Origin: Cyanobacteria bacterium OH_PDB_112
Lineage (GTDB): Bacteria; Cyanobacteriota; Vampirovibrionia; Gastranaerophilales; CAJFVJ01
Direction of reading: 5' to 3'
Length of the DNA: 9,744 nucleotides
Assembly: GCA_023457295.1 (NCBI GenBank)
Contig: JAEWLZ010000240.1
Span: 1 to 9,744, forward strand
Shown here one piece after another: positions 6,888 to 9,744 of the stretch (position 1 is the stretch's first letter; the number at the start of each line of letters is the position of its first letter). Position numbers and translations under genes: made by a program. The notes under the pieces were generated by a model, which was not told where the DNA came from, made no database searches, and saw only the letters and a list, made by a program, of their open reading frames with translations.

Positions 6888-7766
6888 TTGCATACTTATA
6901 CTTTGACAATAACAAAAGATGATTTTTTGTTAGAATTCAAATCCAACGATAAAGAAATCGTAGAAAAAGAATTAGGGGTTTGGATTAACGCTGTTGTGGA
7001 ATTTTTGGAAGAAACAAAAGAACAACGCATAGTTGAGCCACAAGCGGAAGAGCCGGTACTTGAAAAAGTAGAACTGGGAAGTATTAATATTGCCAAAAAA
7101 ATTGAAAATATTCCTAACCGAGAAGAAATTGTAGAGCCTCCTAAGCAAAAAGAACCTGAGCCTATTGTTCAAGAAGAATCCGTAAAAAATATATATAAAA
7201 TTTCTGATGAAACAAAAGAAATCCTTCAAAGAGCTATTCATCAGCCAAGACCTGAAATGAAAGAAATTTTGGAAGAAAAAACACCTCCTAAAGTTGAGCC
7301 GATAGAGCCTGTAAAACCGACGGTTATAATACCTAATGTACCTTTAAGCACAAGTTCTTTGCCTCCATTACCTCCTGTTTCACCTTCGATACAAAGAGAA
7401 ACAACACCTCCTCCTCAAGAAGATTTCACATCTGTTTTTAACCAAAAAATTGTTCAGGAAAACAGTCGCACCGATAAATTCGCACAACTTTTGAGTTTGC
7501 AAAATATCAATAACAAATTCAACTGCCTTATAGCGTGTGCTTATCATCTTGTAGAACGGGAAAATTTTGAAAGATTTACACTAAAACAAATTAATACCAT
7601 ATCAAAAGCTCTTTTGGATGAAGCTATTGAGCACGATACTCTTAAAGAAGCTCTAGAACGCAGGCTTATAAAAATTGTGCCTGATTATACCGGTATTGCA
7701 ACTACTATGGAATATACTTTGACAGAACAAGGCATTAAGTATTTTGAAAATGAAATAGTAGAGTAA
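6888..7766 (+). CDS. Proline-rich three-part protein with probable C-terminal winged helix
   Basis: I do not recognise a family for this 292-residue protein. Residues 1-40 form a small domain shared with the 41-residue protein encoded just upstream. Residues 41-190 are a low-complexity linker rich in Glu, Lys and Pro, with a proline cluster (SSLPPLPPVSPS, 157-168, and TPPPQ). Residues 195-292 look folded: helices around 198-250 followed by ERRLIKIVP and a closing YTLTEQGIKYFEN. That order (helices, then a strand, loop and Tyr-x-Leu-Thr-x-x-Gly) is typical of winged-helix domains. There are no membrane segments or signal peptide. The start is TTG at 6888, supported by GAGGG (6879-6883) four bases upstream and by alignment to the small paralogue. 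A DNA-binding or adaptor role is inferred only. It ends 105 bases before the peptide gene, which has its own promoter. Confidence 0.8.
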   Translation: MHTYTLTITKDDFLLEFKSNDKEIVEKELGVWINAVVEFLEETKEQRIVEPQAEEPVLEKVELGSINIAKKIENIPNREEIVEPPKQKEPEPIVQEESVKNIYKISDETKEILQRAIHQPRPEMKEILEEKTPPKVEPIEPVKPTVIIPNVPLSTSSLPPLPPVSPSIQRETTPPPQEDFTSVFNQKIVQENSRTDKFAQLLSLQNINNKFNCLIACAYHLVERENFERFTLKQINTISKALLDEAIEHDTLKEALERRLIKIVPDYTGIATTMEYTLTEQGIKYFENEIVE

Positions 7767-7786
7767 AAATTAATTTTAAAAACTGC

Positions 7787-7806
7787 AACTTAAAATAACT
7801 TAAAAT
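7787..7806 (+). repeat. Tandem 10-bp repeat upstream of the RiPP promoter
   Basis: AACTTAAAAT occurs twice in direct tandem (7787-7796 and 7797-7806) with no mismatch. It ends four bases before the -35 box of the promoter in front of the peptide gene. A 10-base period places both copies on the same face of the helix, as in direct-repeat activator sites. The sequence is AT-rich, so chance cannot be excluded. Confidence 0.4.
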
Positions 7807-7810
7807 ACTA

Positions 7811-7839
7811 TTGTTAAATTTTTATACAATTAATATAAT
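7811..7839 (+). promoter_or_regulatory. Promoter of the peptide/radical SAM cassette
   Basis: TTGTTA at 7811-7816 (four of six against TTGACA) is separated by exactly 17 bases from a perfect TATAAT at 7834-7839. Transcription would begin around 7845-7848 and leave a leader of about 25 bases carrying the strong ribosome binding site. This is one of the two best promoter matches in the window and separates the cassette from the gene upstream. Confidence 0.55.
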
Positions 7840-7861
7840 AATATTCCATTGTATTAGTGTT

Positions 7862-7868
7862 AGGAGGT
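7862..7868 (+). promoter_or_regulatory. Strong ribosome binding site setting the peptide start
   Basis: AGGAGGT stands four bases before the ATG at 7872. It is the strongest Shine-Dalgarno motif in the window. It decides in favour of ATG 7872 over the in-frame GTG at 7857, because that longer reading would translate through the motif itself. Confidence 0.85.
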
Positions 7869-7871
7869 CTT

Positions 7872-8111
7872 ATGTTTAAAATTACTGAAATGCGTCTACC
7901 TGCGGTAACAAAAAAGAAACCATACGTCAGAACTGCACCTAAAAATGTTGTAGCTGCAACTGGTCTTAAAAATACTGAATTGCCAAAAACTACTAAAAAA
8001 GAATTGCCTCAAGGAGATTTGGTAGAAATCACTACTACCAAGAAAAAAGAAATCAGAAATTGCGGTAATGCTGAAGCGGCGATTGAATGCGGTACTGATT
8101 GGATTAATTAA
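7872..8111 (+). CDS. Candidate RiPP precursor peptide
   Basis: A 79-residue peptide that I do not recognise from any named class. Residues 1-59 look like a leader: Lys- and Thr-rich, no signal peptide, with recurring TKKK-like units (13-16 VTKKKP region, 40-43 TTKK, 54-59 TTTKKK) and three Leu-Pro pairs (9-10, 37-38, 45-46). The C-terminal segment changes character: NCGNAEAAIECGTDWIN (63-79) holds the only two cysteines, Cys64 and Cys73, each followed by Gly, and the only Trp (77). Such a small Cys-bearing tail fits a core peptide for radical SAM modification, for example thioether formation; this is inference from context. A PqqD-like gene starts three bases after the stop and a radical SAM/SPASM gene follows. 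The strong ribosome binding site, against weak ones downstream, suits a precursor made in excess of its enzymes. No double-Gly leader cleavage motif is evident. Confidence 0.7.
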   Translation: MFKITEMRLPAVTKKKPYVRTAPKNVVAATGLKNTELPKTTKKELPQGDLVEITTTKKKEIRNCGNAEAAIECGTDWIN

Positions 8112-8114
8112 TAA

Positions 8115-8429
8115 ATGCTTTCAGCTTCTTACCGATTAAGTGAGCAGTCTATAATTAAGTTATCTTCCAATGTGTTCAAAAGATTTGAACATAATATAGG
8201 TAGTGGGAAATTATTTTTGTATGATTTTGTTGATGATAAAGCCTGGGTAGGCAATTCTTCAGCAAATGATTTGTTAAATAAAATTGATGGAAAAAAATCC
8301 TTAAAAAATGTTTATGAAGAGCTTTTTCGCGATTTTGAAGATTATGATTATTTAAAATTAAAAGAATCTTTCGATGCCATCATTTTAAATTTGTTAGAGA
8401 ACCGATTTTTAGTAATAGTAAATGAATAA
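8115..8429 (+). CDS. PqqD-like RiPP recognition protein
   Basis: A stand-alone RiPP recognition element of the PqqD family, expected to bind the precursor leader and deliver it to the radical SAM enzyme. The 104 residues show the family pattern: a beta-strand segment LYDFVDDKAWVGNSSA (35-50), then a helix with LLNKIDGKKSLKNVYEEL (53-70), where the hydrophobic-Asp-Gly-Lys turn is typical, then a long amphipathic helix (80-95) and a closing strand NRFLVIV. PqqD proteins are usually about 90-100 residues, so length fits. The ATG at 8115 directly follows two in-frame TAA codons of the peptide gene. The upstream Shine-Dalgarno is weak, so translation is probably coupled. Its stop overlaps the start of the radical SAM gene by 8 bases. 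Assignment rests on pattern and neighbours; exact sequence identity to PqqD is low. Confidence 0.78.
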   Translation: MLSASYRLSEQSIIKLSSNVFKRFEHNIGSGKLFLYDFVDDKAWVGNSSANDLLNKIDGKKSLKNVYEELFRDFEDYDYLKLKESFDAIILNLLENRFLVIVNE

Positions 8430-9630
8430 TATTGAAAAAAAATTAGAAAAATCAGTAGAAACTTGTGTCGAAAAATATTTCAAGTATAACAAAGGTGAAA
8501 GTGTTATAAAAACAAATATTTTGGACCTTATTAAAGAACATGCGGATGATTATTCCACATATGATCATTATTATCCATATACTGTTCATTGGGTTTTGGA
8601 ATCGAAATGTAATTTAAGGTGCAAGCATTGTCTTTATCTTGAGTATCCTGATAAATATAATCCCGAGAATAACTTGTCTACCCGGCAAGCTATGGATTTG
8701 ATTGATGAATTTTTTGAGATGGATATCCTTACTTTAGGCTTGACAGGCGGCGAACTTTTTTTGCGTGAGGATATTTTTGAAATCTTATCAAAAATAAAAA
8801 CACGGAATATAGCTTTAACATTATTAACTAATGCTACTTTAATAACTCCTGAAATTGTTGCAAAATTGAAAAAAGTTTTAAATACACATATAGACAGATT
8901 CCAAATTAGCTTGGATGGAGCAACCGCTAATACGCATGACCAAAACCGAGGTAAAGGTGCTTTTGATAAAAGTATATTGGGGATAAAGCAACTTGTTAGT
9001 GCAGGGTTTGACGTAACCTTGATGTGTATTCCGACCAGCCTAAATATCCAAGAGTTGACGGAAACATATATTTTAGCGGAAGAATTGGGAGTGAAATATC
9101 TTACATTTGGCAGATTCAAACCTTTTGCACAAAATCAGGAATATTTAGTTCCTGATAAAAATAAATTGTTTGAAGCAATGTCTGATGTTATTAATTTAGA
9201 CAATAAAAAAGAAAAATCATTTTTAAATGTAGCCACATTTACTTTTTATGATTTAATTTCCAATGAAATAGCATCAAAATTTGTCCAAATATATAAATTT
9301 CAAAAAAAGGGAACCGATAGAACAAATATAAAATATAACTGCCATCATCATGACAGATTATGTTTAGATAGAGACGGAGAAGTATATATGTGTACATATG
9401 CCAAAGATATGAATTTTGCATCTTTAGGAAATGTTAAAGAAAAAACCTTAAAAGAAATTTGGTATTCTCGTCTTGATAATATTCTTTTCCAAAAACGTGA
9501 TATTGATAAAATGAGCTGTAAAAAATGTAATTATTTTCAAAAAGATTGCCATGGAGGCTGTCCTATCGATGCTTATTTAAAATATAGCTCTATAAATGCA
9601 CCTGATAAAAATTGCACTGTTGAAATTTAA
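8422..9630 (+). CDS. Radical SAM/SPASM peptide maturase
   Basis: A 402-residue radical SAM enzyme with a C-terminal SPASM domain, expected to use S-adenosylmethionine and several iron-sulfur clusters to cross-link the upstream peptide. The N-terminal 60 residues precede CNLRCKHC, the CxxxCxxC cluster motif (Cys63, 67, 70). LTGGELFLRED follows with the GGE motif at 109-111, then ISLDGA and HDQNRGKGAFD, the usual core motifs. The SPASM part has Cys307-x11-Gly319-x4-Cys324, then Cys366-x2-Cys369-x6-Cys376-x3-Cys380, and a final Cys398, plus an additional Cys314 in CHHHDRLC. This gives the seven expected cysteines for auxiliary clusters plus one more. Spacing x6 differs from the common x5. The ATG at 8422 overlaps the PqqD-like stop (ATGAATAA). 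Chemistry is not determined by sequence: sactipeptide/ranthipeptide-like thioether or carbon-carbon bonds are both possible. Confidence 0.93.
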   Translation: MNNIEKKLEKSVETCVEKYFKYNKGESVIKTNILDLIKEHADDYSTYDHYYPYTVHWVLESKCNLRCKHCLYLEYPDKYNPENNLSTRQAMDLIDEFFEMDILTLGLTGGELFLREDIFEILSKIKTRNIALTLLTNATLITPEIVAKLKKVLNTHIDRFQISLDGATANTHDQNRGKGAFDKSILGIKQLVSAGFDVTLMCIPTSLNIQELTETYILAEELGVKYLTFGRFKPFAQNQEYLVPDKNKLFEAMSDVINLDNKKEKSFLNVATFTFYDLISNEIASKFVQIYKFQKKGTDRTNIKYNCHHHDRLCLDRDGEVYMCTYAKDMNFASLGNVKEKTLKEIWYSRLDNILFQKRDIDKMSCKKCNYFQKDCHGGCPIDAYLKYSSINAPDKNCTVEI

Positions 9631-9744
9631 TTTTAAAATTTTATTCAAATTTTCATTGAGTTTTATAAAACAAAAAAAATACCATTGAGAGGATAGTTTA
9701 AAAAAAATCATGTGCTAATATGTAACTAATGACTAATTTAAAGT
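9631..9744. other. AT-rich 3' end without an identified gene or terminator
   Basis: The last 114 bases are AT-rich. They hold an AT-only inverted repeat AAAATTT/AAATTTT (9635-9641 and 9647-9653), the palindrome GTTTTATAAAAC (9660-9671), and CATTGAG twice, 29 bases apart (9654-9660 and 9683-9689). No GC-rich stem with a following T-run is present. An ATG at 9729 opens five codons to the window edge but has no ribosome binding site. I see no supported gene here. Confidence 0.5.

Noticed and set aside
6896..7241. Minus-strand frames of 66 and 89 codons
   Set aside because: They are antisense to the proline-rich protein; the 89-codon product is dominated by Phe and Asn, as expected from the complement of AT-rich coding sequence.
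8634..9119. Open frame of 161 codons on the minus strand inside the radical SAM gene
   Set aside because: It lies fully antisense to a gene with clear radical SAM and SPASM motifs, has an unlikely Ser/Phe/Lys-rich composition and no ribosome binding site.
9635..9671. Inverted repeats after the radical SAM gene as a transcription terminator
   Set aside because: The stems consist almost only of A and T, and no T-run follows, so they would be very weak as an intrinsic terminator.
9729..9744. ATG opening a possible next gene at the right edge
   Set aside because: Only five codons are visible and there is no ribosome binding site at a useful distance.

Overview
The window is AT-rich bacterial DNA (roughly one third G+C by eye). 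Genes are densely packed, Shine-Dalgarno motifs are readable, and at least one TTG start is used. It carries standard bacterial housekeeping genes: isoprenyl diphosphate synthase, RdgB-type nucleotide pyrophosphatase, an M20 peptidase and a SNF2 helicase. No gene fixes the taxonomy. An AT-rich, host-associated lineage such as the Gastranaerophilales/Melainabacteria would fit, but that is only a guess. There are no rRNA, tRNA, CRISPR or insertion-sequence signals.

Layout. (1) Positions 1-189 are a probable divergent promoter region. It has an 18-bp palindromic site and a good sigma-70-type promoter reading right; a minus-strand gene may begin at position 36 and leave the window. (2) Positions 190-1516 (+) hold uppS and rdgB, one base apart. 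(3) Positions 1513-6688 (-) hold a three-gene operon transcribed right to left: an M20 family peptidase, a 1168-residue SNF2 helicase overlapping it by 14 bases, and a 114-residue protein of unknown function. That last gene ends tail-to-tail with rdgB, and the two stop codons overlap. (4) Positions 6754-7766 (+) hold a 41-codon gene followed by a 292-residue proline-rich protein. The small protein resembles the first 35-40 residues of the large one. (5) Positions 7787-9630 (+) hold a compact cassette with its own promoter: a 79-residue peptide gene with a strong ribosome binding site, a PqqD-like RiPP recognition protein, and a radical SAM/SPASM enzyme.

The most interesting part is region 5. 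Order, spacing and content match a minimal RiPP (ribosomally made, post-translationally modified peptide) pathway. The peptide has a Lys/Thr-rich leader-like part and a short C-terminal segment with two Cys-Gly pairs. The PqqD-like protein would bind the leader, and the radical SAM/SPASM enzyme would install a cross-link, perhaps a thioether. I do not recognise the precursor as belonging to any named RiPP class. No protease or exporter is visible; they may lie beyond position 9744 or elsewhere.

A second point of interest is the small gene and its larger neighbour in region 4, which share an N-terminal domain. The larger protein adds a proline-rich linker and a probable winged-helix C-terminal domain.
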